In this document: piece by piece, positions 19,561 through 28,475 of the stretch
Layout of the letters: each line of letters begins with the position of its first letter
How positions within the stretch are numbered: the first letter of the stretch is position 1
NCBI GenBank assembly: GCA_015064635.1
Contig: SVRV01000003.1
Span: forward strand, 62,001 to 126,000
Direction of reading: 5' to 3'
DNA length: 64,000 nt
Source of the DNA: Oscillospiraceae bacterium
GTDB taxonomy: Bacteria; Bacillota; Clostridia; Oscillospirales; SIG627
Translations under genes and position numbers: made by a program
Notes under the pieces: model-generated
What the model was told of the DNA's origin: nothing
Database searches by the model: none
Seen by the model: the letters and a program-made list of their open reading frames with translations, nothing else

Positions 19561-19581
19561 TTAAATCAACTCCTTTATTAG

Positions 19582-19610
19582 ATTCTATCAAAAATGTTCA
19601 TAAAATGCAA
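19582..19610 (-). promoter_or_regulatory. Promoter of the YfcE-like gene
   Basis: On the minus strand TTGCAT (19605-19610), 17 bp, TAGAAT (19582-19587), followed by an AAGGAG site before the ATG. Confidence 0.6.
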
Positions 19611-19619
19611 CACTTTCCT

Positions 19620-19648
19620 TTGACATATGGGGAAATATGTGTTAAAAT
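19620..19648 (+). promoter_or_regulatory. Sigma-A promoter of the LacI-dut operon
   Basis: TTGACA (19620-19625), 17 bp, TAAAAT (19643-19648), 25 bases before ATG 19674. Confidence 0.8.
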
Positions 19649-19673
19649 GAATAGAAAGTCAAGGAGGTGTCAT

Positions 19674-20660
19674 ATGAATATATACGATATAGCAGAAAAA
19701 GCAGGAGTTTCCATTGCAACAGTATCAAGAACTCTCAACGGCGGTCCCGTGAAGGAGAAGACAAGAGAGCTTATTATGCGTATAATCGAGGAGGAAGGCT
19801 ACGTCCCCAACGTTTACGCAAAGAATCTGAACTCACAGTCCGTTAAAATTGTCGGTGTATTGCTACCCGATGTTGAGGATATATATGGCTCGAGAGCCGT
19901 TGCCGTTTTGGAAAAGGAAATGAAAAAGCAAGGCTACGATATGATACTTTACAATATCGGAGATGCTATAAATGAAATCAGCCGATACGTTTCAATGATG
20001 CTCAGCAGAAAGATTGACGCACTCTTTGTTGTCGGCTCAAAATTTCAGGAATCGCCCTCCCTTGAGGTGCTTGCAAAGGCGGCACAGAAGATGCCCGTTA
20101 TAGGCATAAACACAGATTTCGAACCCGAGGGAATGTATTCGGTGCTCACCGACGACAGAGCCACTGTTTCGGGCGTGGTGAAAATGCTCTACGACAGAGG
20201 ACACAGACGCTTTTTGTATCTTTATGATACCCGCACCCCCAGCGGTATGAAGAAGCTTGGAGGTTTTTGCGAGGGTATTGCGAATACGGGACTTGACATT
20301 GAAAATCAGATAATGTATCTGTCAAACCGTTACTATGCCGATGCCAAAAAAGCAACTGCGGAGATACTTAAAAACAATACGGATATTACCGCTATTGTGT
20401 GTGCGGAGGATGAGCTTGCCGTGGGTGCTGTCAAGGCTTGCCTTGAATTCGGATATAAGATACCCGAGGATATTGTGGTCACGGGATATGACAATTCGCA
20501 TCTCTCTTATTGTCTTATTCCTGAGCTTACCTCGGTGGATAATCTTCCAAACGAGCTTGGCGCTCTTGCTGCAGATGTATTCTCAAAGGTTGCGGCAGGG
20601 GAATTTGCACCAAAACGTCAGGTCATAGAATGTAATATAGTCGAAAGGGAAACAACATGA
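19674..20660 (+). CDS. LacI family transcriptional regulator
   Basis: A 328-residue regulator. The N-terminal helix-turn-helix (IYDIAEKAGVSIATVSRTLN) and hinge are followed by a periplasmic-binding-protein-like sensor domain (VGVLLPDVEDIYGS through TSVDNLPNELG). ATG 19674 is chosen because AAGGAGG (19661-19667) precedes it and the HTH starts there; a longer frame reaches into the promoter. It overlaps the dUTPase start by ATGA. The effector sugar is unknown; a link to the amidohydrolase two genes downstream is plausible. Confidence 0.93.
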   Translation: MNIYDIAEKAGVSIATVSRTLNGGPVKEKTRELIMRIIEEEGYVPNVYAKNLNSQSVKIVGVLLPDVEDIYGSRAVAVLEKEMKKQGYDMILYNIGDAINEISRYVSMMLSRKIDALFVVGSKFQESPSLEVLAKAAQKMPVIGINTDFEPEGMYSVLTDDRATVSGVVKMLYDRGHRRFLYLYDTRTPSGMKKLGGFCEGIANTGLDIENQIMYLSNRYYADAKKATAEILKNNTDITAIVCAEDELAVGAVKACLEFGYKIPEDIVVTGYDNSHLSYCLIPELTSVDNLPNELGALAADVFSKVAAGEFAPKRQVIECNIVERETT

Positions 20661-21094
20661 AAATAAATTATAAAAAGACATCCCCCAACGCCATATGTCC
20701 CACCTACGGAACGGAGTACTCCGCAGGTGCCGACCTTTATGCGCTTCTTGATGAGGATGCAGTGATAAAGTCGGGCGAAACTCTTCTTGTACATACGGGG
20801 ATTGCAGCAGAGATCCCCGAAGGGTATGTGGGACTTGTTTTTGCAAGGAGCGGTCTTGCTACAAAGAAGGGACTTGCTCCCGCAAATAAAGTTGGCGTCA
20901 TAGATGCCGACTACCGAGGAGAGATAATGGTACCACTTCACAATCATTCCTCCGAGGACAGAGTAATATCACACGGAGAGAGAATTGCACAAATGGCAAT
21001 AGTTCCCTTTTTGAAGGTTGAATATAACGAGGTTGACGAGCTGTCCGAAACGGTCAGAGGTCTTGGCGGCTTTGGTTCTACGGGAAATAAATAA
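20657..21094 (+). CDS. dut: dUTP diphosphatase
   Basis: A 145-residue trimeric-type dUTPase converting dUTP to dUMP and pyrophosphate, which limits uracil in DNA and supplies dTMP synthesis. All five family motifs are visible: AGADLYA, ARSGLATKKGL, GVIDADYRGEI, ERIAQMAIVP and the C-terminal P-loop-like RGLGGFGSTG. It starts inside the LacI stop codon (ATGA), an odd partner for a nucleotide-pool enzyme. Confidence 0.97.
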   Translation: MKINYKKTSPNAICPTYGTEYSAGADLYALLDEDAVIKSGETLLVHTGIAAEIPEGYVGLVFARSGLATKKGLAPANKVGVIDADYRGEIMVPLHNHSSEDRVISHGERIAQMAIVPFLKVEYNEVDELSETVRGLGGFGSTGNK

Positions 21095-21104
21095 GGGTGA
21101 AAAT

Positions 21105-22601
21105 ATGTTTGATTTGATAATAAAAAACGCAAATATAATTGACGGTACGGGCAAGGATGCTTATGTCGCCGATATAGCAATAAAGGACGGAAAAATCGCA
21201 GTTGTCGGAAAGGTGACCGACACAGCTGACGAGATAATTGATGCAACCGGACTTACTGTAACTCCCGGCTGGATTGATTCTCACAGCCATTCCGATAAAA
21301 CCATGATTTCCGCTCCCGACCAGAGAGAAAAGGTAGAGCAGGGAATAACCTTCTCTGTTACCTCCAATTGCGGAACGTCACAAGCACCCATAATGAACGG
21401 AATGACAATGGGTGACTTTCTCAATAAAGTAGACCTTATTCCACAAGGCTCGTCCGCATCGGTCTTCATAGGACACAATACCCTTCGCTCTGCCGTTATG
21501 GGGAAGGTTAACCGTCAGCCTACCGCCGATGAAATGGAAAAAATGAAAGCTCTTCTCCGCGAAGGGCTTGAAGCGGGTGCTCTCGGAATGTCCTTTGGAC
21601 TTTACTATATACCGGGCTGCTATGCAACCATCGACGAGTGCATCGAACTTGCAAGGGTAGTTGCCGAGCATGGGAAGCTTATTACCTCGCACGTGAGAAA
21701 CGAGGCAGACGGTCTTATCGAAGCGGTTGAAGAATTCCTTACCATCGCAAGAGAATCGGGCTGCAGAGCCGTATTCTCTCATCATAAGGCAATGGACAGA
21801 GCAAACTGGGGAAAGGTAAAGGACACTCTTGCTATTATAGATAAAGCGGTTTCGGAGGGAGTGGACGCATATCAGGATGTATATCCCTATATAGCCTCCT
21901 CGACCACGGTTATGGCACGTTTCGTTCCCAAGATGTTCCACCCTGAGGGTACAAAGGATGCTGTGTCCCTTCTTTATTCAAAGGAAAAGTGCGAAGAAAT
22001 AAAAGCTCATTGGATAAAGAAATGGGGAAACGATTTAAGCTGGGTGCTTGTTATTTCTTGCGGTGAGCATAAGGAGTATGTAGGTAAAAATGTAAACGAG
22101 ATTGCCGAAATGATGGGATATACCGACCGATATGAGGCAGTGTTCGATATCATCCGTCTTAGTAACGGAGGAGCACAGGCGTGCTTCTTTATGATGTGCG
22201 AGGAGGATCTTGAATACGTTCTCAGTCATCCGAGGACAATGATTTGCACCGACGACGTTGCAAGCGGTAATAACATATATCACCCACGCCTCCGAGCCTC
22301 ATTCCCCAGGGCAATAGCAAAATATGTCAGAGAAAAAAATGTTCTCACTCTACCCGAAATGATTCGCAGAATGACATCCCTTCCCGCACATGTCTATCAC
22401 CTTGATACAAAGGGCAGAATAGAAGAAGGCTTCGATGCTGACCTCTGCATAATCGACCCGGAGAATATCACAGACTGCGCAGATTTCGTTAACTGTACTC
22501 TGCACAACAAGGGACTTGAATATGTTATAATCAACGGTAAAAAGGTGCTCGAAAAGAATAATTACAACGGAACCCGAGCAGGAAAGGTGTACAGACTTTA
22601 A
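21105..22601 (+). CDS. N-acyl-D-amino-acid deacylase family amidohydrolase
   Basis: A 498-residue amidohydrolase-superfamily enzyme. The small N-terminal beta domain with IIKNANIIDGTG is followed by the metal-binding DSHSH (H60, H62). Further motifs are SHVRNEADG, FSHHKA and ICTDDVASG (conserved Asp), with a GRIEEGFDADL.. closing region. Known relatives remove N-acyl groups from D-amino acids or act on dihydropyrimidine-like rings. The start is ATG 21105, ten bases after the dut stop with AAGGGTGA upstream. Probable third gene of the LacI operon. Substrate uncertain. Confidence 0.87.
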   Translation: MFDLIIKNANIIDGTGKDAYVADIAIKDGKIAVVGKVTDTADEIIDATGLTVTPGWIDSHSHSDKTMISAPDQREKVEQGITFSVTSNCGTSQAPIMNGMTMGDFLNKVDLIPQGSSASVFIGHNTLRSAVMGKVNRQPTADEMEKMKALLREGLEAGALGMSFGLYYIPGCYATIDECIELARVVAEHGKLITSHVRNEADGLIEAVEEFLTIARESGCRAVFSHHKAMDRANWGKVKDTLAIIDKAVSEGVDAYQDVYPYIASSTTVMARFVPKMFHPEGTKDAVSLLYSKEKCEEIKAHWIKKWGNDLSWVLVISCGEHKEYVGKNVNEIAEMMGYTDRYEAVFDIIRLSNGGAQACFFMMCEEDLEYVLSHPRTMICTDDVASGNNIYHPRLRASFPRAIAKYVREKNVLTLPEMIRRMTSLPAHVYHLDTKGRIEEGFDADLCIIDPENITDCADFVNCTLHNKGLEYVIINGKKVLEKNNYNGTRAGKVYRL

Positions 22602-22644
22602 TAAAAAACACCAAAACGCCAAAAACTTAATAAAAGTAAAATAT

Positions 22645-22687
22645 GAGCTAAGATACCTTTTTATTCAAGGATATCTTAGCTCTTTTT
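22645..22687 (+). terminator. Rho-independent terminator
   Basis: An 11 bp stem GAGCTAAGATA/TATCTTAGCTC plus an inner CCTT/AAGG extension and a T run from 22683. It ends the amidohydrolase transcript. Confidence 0.85.
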
Positions 22688-22720
22688 CGACTATGTCTGA
22701 GTGAAGCAAACCCTATATGA

Positions 22721-24580
22721 CTAATCAAACTTTCTGTCGTATAACAACGCCGCAATGAGTACTACAAAGCATGAGCCTGCGTTGTGCACCAGAGCGCCCG
22801 TTGTGGGAGTGAGTATTTTTGCCACCGACAGTATAATCGCCGCAAAATTTATGATAAGCGACAGCGAAATGCTGAGTTTTATTGTTTTAACTGTCGCTTT
22901 AGAGAGCCTCATAAGATAGGGAAGTCTTGAAATATCGTCGCCCGCCAGGGCAATGTCCGCCGCCTCCAAAGCAATATCACTTCCCATTGCACCCATTGCA
23001 ACTCCTATATCGGCACTCTTCAGTGCGGGGGCATCGTTTACGCCGTCTCCCACCATACATACCGTCCTACCCTCGGATTGGAGCTCACCTATCTTTTTAG
23101 CCTTGTCCTCGGGGAGAAGGGAAGCGAATACATCATTGATATTTACAGCTTTTGCGAAGTGAGAGGCTGTATTTTTGTTGTCACCCGTGAGAAGAACGCT
23201 GTTCAATCCTATTTTCTTCAGCTCACTCACCGCAGTGACTGCACTTTCCCTCAAGGTGTCCGACAGCGCAACGGCTCCTACCGCTTTGTCGCCGACAGCG
23301 ACTATTACAATAGCTTTTCCTTCATCACGAAGCCTTGATATGCGCTCGTCCGACAGCACAATTCCGCTTTCCTCTATATATCGCTCGTTTCCGCAAAGAA
23401 CAGTGTTACCCGATATCGTAGCCCGAACACCTTTTCCTGCCTCCATGTAAAATTCGTCACTTTCGATGAGCTTTATGTTTTTCTCTTTTGCAAGCTCGGT
23501 TATTGCACGTGCCAACGGATGCTCGCTCTTTGCTTCCGCAGAGGCACAGAGCGCAAGTATCATATCCTCGTTTATGCTTTCGCTGAATGAGATTATATCC
23601 GAAACCGTAAGCCGTCCCAAGGTAAGAGTTCCTGTCTTGTCGAAGGTCACAGTGTCGGCGTGTCCCAGCTTTTCAAGGGCGGCTCCCGATTTTATGATAA
23701 CGCCGTGTTTTGTTGCCTGACCTATTGCCGCCATAATGGCTGTCGGTGTGGCAAGTACAAGAGCGCAGGGACAGAATACTACAAGCACCGTTACCGCAAC
23801 CTCAATGTCACGCATAATAATGCCGGAGACAATGGCAATGACCATTGCAAGAGGGACAAGGAGACTTGCCCATTTGTCGGCAATTCTCTGAATGGGCGCT
23901 TTCTTTTCCTCTGCTTCCTTAACCATTCGGATAAGCTTTTGAAGGGATGAATCACCGCCTGTTTTTGTAACCCTTATGTCAATTGAGCCAAAGCAGTTAA
24001 CGGTACCACTGTAAACGCTGTCTCCCACGTTTTTGTCAACGGGAAGGGATTCTCCCGTCATTACCGACTCGTCAACCGTAGTGACACCGCTGACAATTTC
24101 GCCGTCAAGAGGAATCCGCTCACCCGGTACTACTCTTATTATTTCGCCAACCCCGACCCCCTCGACAGCCACCGTGTCACCGTTTATCCGTCTTGCTTCA
24201 ATCGGCTGAAGGTCGATGAGCTTTTTAAGTCCCTTTTTGGCGCGCTCTGTAGTCATATCCTCGAGTATCTCACCCAGAGCCATAATGAAGGCAACTTCAC
24301 CTGCGGCAAAAAGGTCGCCTATCAGAATTGCCGCAACCATTGCAACGGATATCAAAAGGGCAGAGGAGATTTTGGAAATACCCTTATTATGTATTATTCG
24401 CTTTATTGCAAGCAGGGCAAGTGGAATTCCCGAAATCAACACCGTTATCCAGGCGGGGTCAAGGTACATCGGGATACTGCGTCCTAAAATCATCGGCAAG
24501 AACAGACTTAACGCCAGAAATATACCGCTGATGACAGTACCTCTTACCTCTGTAAAACATTCCTTTAATTTCTCAAACAT
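22721..24580 (-). CDS. Heavy-metal translocating P1B-type ATPase (CadA/ZntA-like)
   Basis: A 619-residue membrane pump using ATP to export soft metal ions. Visible motifs are TGES, the intramembrane metal site CPC (270-272), phosphorylation site DKTGT (Asp314), the SEHPLA motif and [10 protein letters not shown]. Several membrane segments precede the CPC and two follow the catalytic domain. There is no N-terminal CxxC metal-binding domain, so it is shorter than many CadA proteins. The start is ATG 24580 with GGAGGC upstream. It is divergent from a TetR regulator, with shared operator-like repeats between them. A Zn/Cd/Co-type ion is likely, but the exact metal is unproven. Confidence 0.93.
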   Translation of the reverse strand: MFEKLKECFTEVRGTVISGIFLALSLFLPMILGRSIPMYLDPAWITVLISGIPLALLAIKRIIHNKGISKISSALLISVAMVAAILIGDLFAAGEVAFIMALGEILEDMTTERAKKGLKKLIDLQPIEARRINGDTVAVEGVGVGEIIRVVPGERIPLDGEIVSGVTTVDESVMTGESLPVDKNVGDSVYSGTVNCFGSIDIRVTKTGGDSSLQKLIRMVKEAEEKKAPIQRIADKWASLLVPLAMVIAIVSGIIMRDIEVAVTVLVVFCPCALVLATPTAIMAAIGQATKHGVIIKSGAALEKLGHADTVTFDKTGTLTLGRLTVSDIISFSESINEDMILALCASAEAKSEHPLARAITELAKEKNIKLIESDEFYMEAGKGVRATISGNTVLCGNERYIEESGIVLSDERISRLRDEGKAIVIVAVGDKAVGAVALSDTLRESAVTAVSELKKIGLNSVLLTGDNKNTASHFAKAVNINDVFASLLPEDKAKKIGELQSEGRTVCMVGDGVNDAPALKSADIGVAMGAMGSDIALEAADIALAGDDISRLPYLMRLSKATVKTIKLSISLSLIINFAAIILSVAKILTPTTGALVHNAGSCFVVLIAALLYDRKFD

Positions 24581-24619
24581 AATTGACAAAGCCTCCAATA
24601 TCATGTATACTTTATTCGA

Positions 24620-24706
24620 TACCGAACATGTTGTTCTATAAAAATTATATAGTAATTTTTCGAAAAATCAACAATCAAATAAAGATAAATGTAACTTACC
24701 GAACAT
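24620..24706. promoter_or_regulatory. Divergent control region with repeated ACCGAACAT operator
   Basis: The minus-strand promoter of the metal ATPase reads TTGATT (24666-24671), 16 bp, TATAAT (24644-24649). An inverted repeat GAACA-TGT-TGTTC (24624-24636) covers its start site. The 10-mer TACCGAACAT recurs exactly at 24620-24629 and 24697-24706, the second copy just before the TetR gene. This is consistent with one repressor controlling both directions. Confidence 0.6.
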
Positions 24707-24732
24707 TTGTCAAGATTTGTACGGGAGGAATT

Positions 24733-25278
24733 ATGGACAGACGACAGCTTAAAACCAGAAGGGCAATATTCAAGGCGTTTCGCACGCTTCTTGAAACAAA
24801 GCGTTACGACCACATAACAGTTCAGGATATAATAGATTGTGCCGACGTGGGACGAAGCACCTTCTATGCTCACTTTGAAACCAAGGATATGCTTCTTGAG
24901 GCAATGTGCTCTGAAATTTTCTTTCACGTGTTTGAATACGATCCCTGTCCCTGGTCGGGCAAGGAATATGACCTCAAGGGGAAGCTTACTCACACTTTGT
25001 GGCACGTAAAGGATAGCCGTTCCGACTTGAAGGGAATCCTCACCTCCGACAGCGGCGAGCTTTTTATGAACTATTTCAAAAAGCATATCACCACCCTTTT
25101 CGAAGCGAATATAGATTCCTTTTCATTTGATGTGCCCCGTGACTTTCTCCTGAATTTTCTCTCCTCCACCGTATCGGAAGCCGTCAAGTGGTGGGTAAAC
25201 ACCGATTTCAAAGAATCTCCCGAGGAGCTTGGCGAATATATCATGACACTTGTGAAATCTGATAGCGGGAACAATTGA
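24733..25278 (+). CDS. TetR/AcrR family transcriptional regulator
   Basis: A 181-residue regulator with a canonical N-terminal HTH (ITVQDIIDCADVGRSTFYAHF, about residues 30-50) and a helical ligand domain with a TetR C-terminal like segment. The start is ATG 24733 after GGGAGGAA. It is divergent from the metal ATPase and likely represses it; the ligand may be metal-linked or an unrelated small molecule. Confidence 0.92.
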   Translation: MDRRQLKTRRAIFKAFRTLLETKRYDHITVQDIIDCADVGRSTFYAHFETKDMLLEAMCSEIFFHVFEYDPCPWSGKEYDLKGKLTHTLWHVKDSRSDLKGILTSDSGELFMNYFKKHITTLFEANIDSFSFDVPRDFLLNFLSSTVSEAVKWWVNTDFKESPEELGEYIMTLVKSDSGNN

Positions 25279-25282
25279 AAAC

Positions 25283-25316
25283 AAAAAAGCTCTGAACTTT
25301 GGTTCGGAGCTTTTTT
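25283..25316. terminator. Bidirectional terminator
   Basis: A GCTCTGAAC/GTTCGGAGC stem (one G-U), flanked by six A and six T, between the convergent TetR and zinc-ribbon genes. Confidence 0.9.
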
Positions 25317-25327
25317 AATTAAAAAAT

Positions 25328-25735
25328 CTAAAACCACACTCTCACTTTAAAGTCCTTTTTGCATCTTGGACATACGGCGCTGTGCTTCCCTTTTTTTCTG
25401 GGGAAGCGTATTGTAGCCTTGCAGTGCGGACAATTCTTGTATACATGTGTTTTGTCACGGCGCCTTTCCTTTGTCTGACGGAATTTCTTTGTCACCTTGT
25501 TCTTTAGGAGAAGGTATTTTGCTCTTTCTCTTTGTCTTGCCGATAGATTTCTTGAGAATACTCTGAAAAAGGAGTAAATGAGCAAGAACAGCATGAGAAG
25601 GCTGATAATCGGTGAGCGGACAAATATGTTTATAACAAATAAAACAAAATATAAGACGAAGAAAAAGTTATAGAGCTCGTCGGGACCGTAACGTCCTGAC
25701 ATAAAGTTCATAAGCATGTATTTGAATTTACTCAA
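25328..25735 (-). CDS. Small membrane protein with C-terminal zinc ribbon
   Basis: A 135-residue protein. It has an N-terminal motif (FMSGRYGPDELYNF), two hydrophobic helices (about residues 20-62), a basic stretch, then CPHCKATIRFPR and CPRCKKDF forming a CxxC/CxxC zinc ribbon near the C terminus. The start is TTG 25735 behind GAGGTG; the frame from 25765 would include the promoter-like upstream bases. Such proteins are common and uncharacterised in Clostridia. Role unknown. Confidence 0.78.
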   Translation of the reverse strand: MSKFKYMLMNFMSGRYGPDELYNFFFVLYFVLFVINIFVRSPIISLLMLFLLIYSFFRVFSRNLSARQRERAKYLLLKNKVTKKFRQTKERRRDKTHVYKNCPHCKATIRFPRKKGKHSAVCPRCKKDFKVRVWF

Positions 25736-25813
25736 TGTTTTCACCTCAAGGCTATTATATACCAAATTTTAGTAAAAAACATTAACAAAGATTAAAAAAT
25801 CCAACAATTTATA

Positions 25814-25829
25814 TCAGGCTATGCCATGA
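25814..25829. repeat. Dispersed GGCTnTGCC intergenic repeat, copy B
   Basis: A small hairpin AGGC-TAT-GCC followed by a GAAACC..TTAA.ACCTTTTTGTAAA segment that matches copy A at 54892-54930. A third, weaker copy is at 56470. Confidence 0.5.
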
Positions 25830-25851
25830 AACCTTAATACCTTTTTGTAAA

Positions 25852-25888
25852 GAGGGAGAGTACTTTTTGTGAAAAAGTACTCTCCCTC
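25852..25888 (-). terminator. Long hairpin ending the isomerase operon
   Basis: A perfect 17 bp stem (25852-25868 with 25872-25888) with a 3-base loop, downstream of the last isomerase gene. On the minus strand it is followed by TTTACAAAAAGG, so termination is likely but the U-tract is imperfect. Confidence 0.7.
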
Positions 25889-25910
25889 AATATAATTAAA
25901 ACTCAATAAC

Positions 25911-26747
25911 TTAAGCCTTAGCAATAATCTTGTCAAGAGCAGATGAGATTTCCGAGAAGAACTCGTCGAGATTTGTATCGGGAGTGGGGAAGAGCTCAGC
26001 TGTCATAGGACCGTCATAGTACTTTGCAAGCTTGGGAATAGCAACATCCCAGTTAACATCACCCTCAAGAAGCTTACAGAAGGTACCGCCTGCGTGGCAT
26101 CCGCCGTTTCTCTTGAAGTCCTTGATATGTACCTTAACGATGTACTCACCGATGATGTCAATCCACCATTCAGCCTCGGAGAATTCAATCATGTTACCGA
26201 TATCGAAGTAGATACCAACGTTCTTGTCAGCGATTCCGTCAAGAACATACTTTGCATCCATGGGAGATGAGAAGAAGTTGTTCCATACGTTTTCAAGACC
26301 AACTCTTACGCCGGAAGCCGCGATTTCGTCCTTCAAGCCGCGGAATACTTCGATTGTATTCTCAAAGCTCTTCTTGAGACCGATTTCGTTGTCAACACAT
26401 GTTACAACGAGAATGCCGTCAGCACCGATACCCGATGCACATCTGAGCTGTGTGCGGAGAATTTTGAGAGCTTCCTCTCTCTTTTCGGGAACTTCGCTTG
26501 CGAAAGCGCCTGATGACCAGTAAAGACCGGTTGAAACGCTCTGTACATCGATTCCGTACTTTGCCTTGAGTGCAACTACTTCAGCAATTGTTTCATCTGT
26601 TGTCTCGTAGTTGAAGGAGTGCTTGTTTGCACCTACTGCATCAACATTAAGCTCCATTGCCTCATAGCCGTATTTCTTTGCTGTCTTAAAGATGTCCTCA
26701 AATGTCATCTCAGCGGGGAATGCCCATGCGTTAATTGACTTTTTCAT
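25911..26747 (-). CDS. Sugar phosphate isomerase/epimerase, tandem copy 4
   Basis: A 278-residue xylose-isomerase-like TIM barrel. Predicted metal ligands follow the family pattern: Glu in VGLENVWNN, Asp in FDIGNM, His in VHIKDF and Glu in TAELFP. It is the last of four consecutive paralogues sharing the opening NAWAFPxxMTFEDIFK and the same order of motifs. It is cytoplasmic and probably interconverts ketose, keto-inositol or related sugars. An AAAGGAAT site precedes the ATG; the gap to the previous copy is 25 bases. Confidence 0.9.
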   Translation of the reverse strand: MKKSINAWAFPAEMTFEDIFKTAKKYGYEAMELNVDAVGANKHSFNYETTDETIAEVVALKAKYGIDVQSVSTGLYWSSGAFASEVPEKREEALKILRTQLRCASGIGADGILVVTCVDNEIGLKKSFENTIEVFRGLKDEIAASGVRVGLENVWNNFFSSPMDAKYVLDGIADKNVGIYFDIGNMIEFSEAEWWIDIIGEYIVKVHIKDFKRNGGCHAGGTFCKLLEGDVNWDVAIPKLAKYYDGPMTAELFPTPDTNLDEFFSEISSALDKIIAKA

Positions 26748-26772
26748 AATTTTTATTCCTTTCGTTTATAAA

Positions 26773-27612
26773 TTAATTTGCTTTAGCAATTATAGTTTTT
26801 ATAGCTTCGTTAGTGTATGAGAAGAATTCTTCCGCCGTATCGTCTGCAGTCATTGTTACCTCGGCTGTTATCGCTCCGTCATAGTACTTTGCAATGAGGG
26901 GAGAGAGAACATCCCAGTTAATGTCGCCTTTAAGAAGTCTGCCAAATCCACCGCCTGTGTGACAGCCACCGTTTCGCTTGTAGTCTTTTACATGAATCTT
27001 CAAAATGTATTTTCCGATAATGTCAATCCACCATTCGGGACAAGAATATGCCATCATGTTTCCGACGTCGAAATACATTCCCACGTTTTCGTCACCAATT
27101 GCCTCGATGAGATATTTGTAGTCCATTGCGGAGGTAAAGAAATTATTTCCGACATTTTCAATGCCGACCTTTACACCGCTTGCGGCTATCTCGTCCTTGA
27201 GGCTCTTGAATACTCGGACTGTGTTGTCAAAGCTTCGCTCAAGTCCAAGCTCTTTTACAGGGGAAGTAACAACAAGGATTGCTTCCGCACCTATTGCGGC
27301 GGCACATTTCAGCTGTGTGCGGATGATTCTCAGGGCTTCACCAAGCTTTGCCTCGTCCTCATGTGCGAATGTACCGTATATCCAGTAGAGTCCCGTGGAT
27401 ACACTCTGTACTTCGATTCCGTATTTTTCCTTGAGTGCATTTACTTCGTCAAAAACCTCGTCGGTTGTGTTGAAATTGAAAGAGTGAGCATTTGCACCCA
27501 CAGCGTCAACATTGAGCTCGATTGCTTCAAATCCACTGTCTTTTGCCAATTTGAAAATTTCCTCAAAGGTCATATTTTTTGGGAAAGCCCATGCATTAAT
27601 TGATCTTTTCAT
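26773..27612 (-). CDS. Sugar phosphate isomerase/epimerase, tandem copy 3
   Basis: A 279-residue TIM-barrel paralogue of its neighbours (VGIENVGNNFF, FDVGNM, IHVKDYKR, TAEVTM). The Glu-Asp-His-Glu metal set is conserved, so an active enzyme is expected. The start ATG overlaps the stop of copy 2 (ATGA on the minus strand), and its AGGAGGTG site lies inside the end of copy 2, which indicates coupled translation. Confidence 0.9.
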   Translation of the reverse strand: MKRSINAWAFPKNMTFEEIFKLAKDSGFEAIELNVDAVGANAHSFNFNTTDEVFDEVNALKEKYGIEVQSVSTGLYWIYGTFAHEDEAKLGEALRIIRTQLKCAAAIGAEAILVVTSPVKELGLERSFDNTVRVFKSLKDEIAASGVKVGIENVGNNFFTSAMDYKYLIEAIGDENVGMYFDVGNMMAYSCPEWWIDIIGKYILKIHVKDYKRNGGCHTGGGFGRLLKGDINWDVLSPLIAKYYDGAITAEVTMTADDTAEEFFSYTNEAIKTIIAKAN

Positions 27613-28457
27613 ATAGCAGCACCTCCTGCCATTTCGATTATTTTTCCAATGGATGCGGAGAGCTTAGGATAAAATTCTTCAGCCGATCTATCGCCCTGTG
27701 ATATCTCTGCAGTCAACGGGCCATCGTAGTATTTTGCAAGGAGTGGCATTGCCTTCTCCCAGTTCAGGTCTCCTTCAAGCAGGTCACAGAAAGCTCCGCC
27801 CGAGCGATATGCCTTGGTACGTTTGAAATCCTTTACATGAACTTTAAATATGTACTTGCCAATCATGTCTATCCACCAATCGGTGTCTGCGAATTCAACT
27901 ACATTACCCATGTCGAAGTAAAGTCCTACATTCGGGTCATCAATGCCGTCAAGGACATACTTTATGTCGTAAGGGGAGGAGAAGAATCCGTTCCATACGT
28001 TTTCAATACCCACCTTAACGCCCGATGCCGCAATTTCGTCCTTCATGCTGCGGAATACTTCAATGGTGTTGTCAAAGCTCTTTTTGAGTCCAATCTCGTT
28101 GTCAATATTGGTAACAACAAGTATTGCCTCGGCACCGATACCCGATGCACATCTGAGCTGTGTACGGAGAATTTTTAAAGCCTCTTCTCTCTTTTCGAGA
28201 TTTTCACTTGCGAAAGCGCCCGAAGACCAGTAAAGACCTGATGAAACGCTCTGTACATCAATTCCGTATTTAGCTTTGAGTGATTTTACTTCTGCAAATG
28301 TTTCTTCTGTTGTCTCGTGGTTGAAGGTGTGCTTACTTTTATTGCCACTTGAAACAGTAAGCTCGATTGCCTCAAATCCGTATTCCTTTGCTGTCTTAAA
28401 GATGTCTTCGAAGGTCATTTCTGAGGGAAATGCCCCGGCATTAATCGACTTTTTCAT
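27609..28457 (-). CDS. Sugar phosphate isomerase/epimerase, tandem copy 2
   Basis: A 282-residue TIM-barrel paralogue (VGIENVWNGFF, FDMGNV, VHVKDFKR, TAEISQ). The start is ATG 28457, with GGGTGAT just upstream; a GTG four codons earlier lies within that ribosome site and is rejected. It differs from the others in a VSSGNKSKHTF segment where the rest have VDAVG.N.HSF, so the substrate pocket may differ. Confidence 0.88.
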   Translation of the reverse strand: MKKSINAGAFPSEMTFEDIFKTAKEYGFEAIELTVSSGNKSKHTFNHETTEETFAEVKSLKAKYGIDVQSVSSGLYWSSGAFASENLEKREEALKILRTQLRCASGIGAEAILVVTNIDNEIGLKKSFDNTIEVFRSMKDEIAASGVKVGIENVWNGFFSSPYDIKYVLDGIDDPNVGLYFDMGNVVEFADTDWWIDMIGKYIFKVHVKDFKRTKAYRSGGAFCDLLEGDLNWEKAMPLLAKYYDGPLTAEISQGDRSAEEFYPKLSASIGKIIEMAGGAAI

Positions 28458-28475
28458 AATATCACCCACTTAAAT

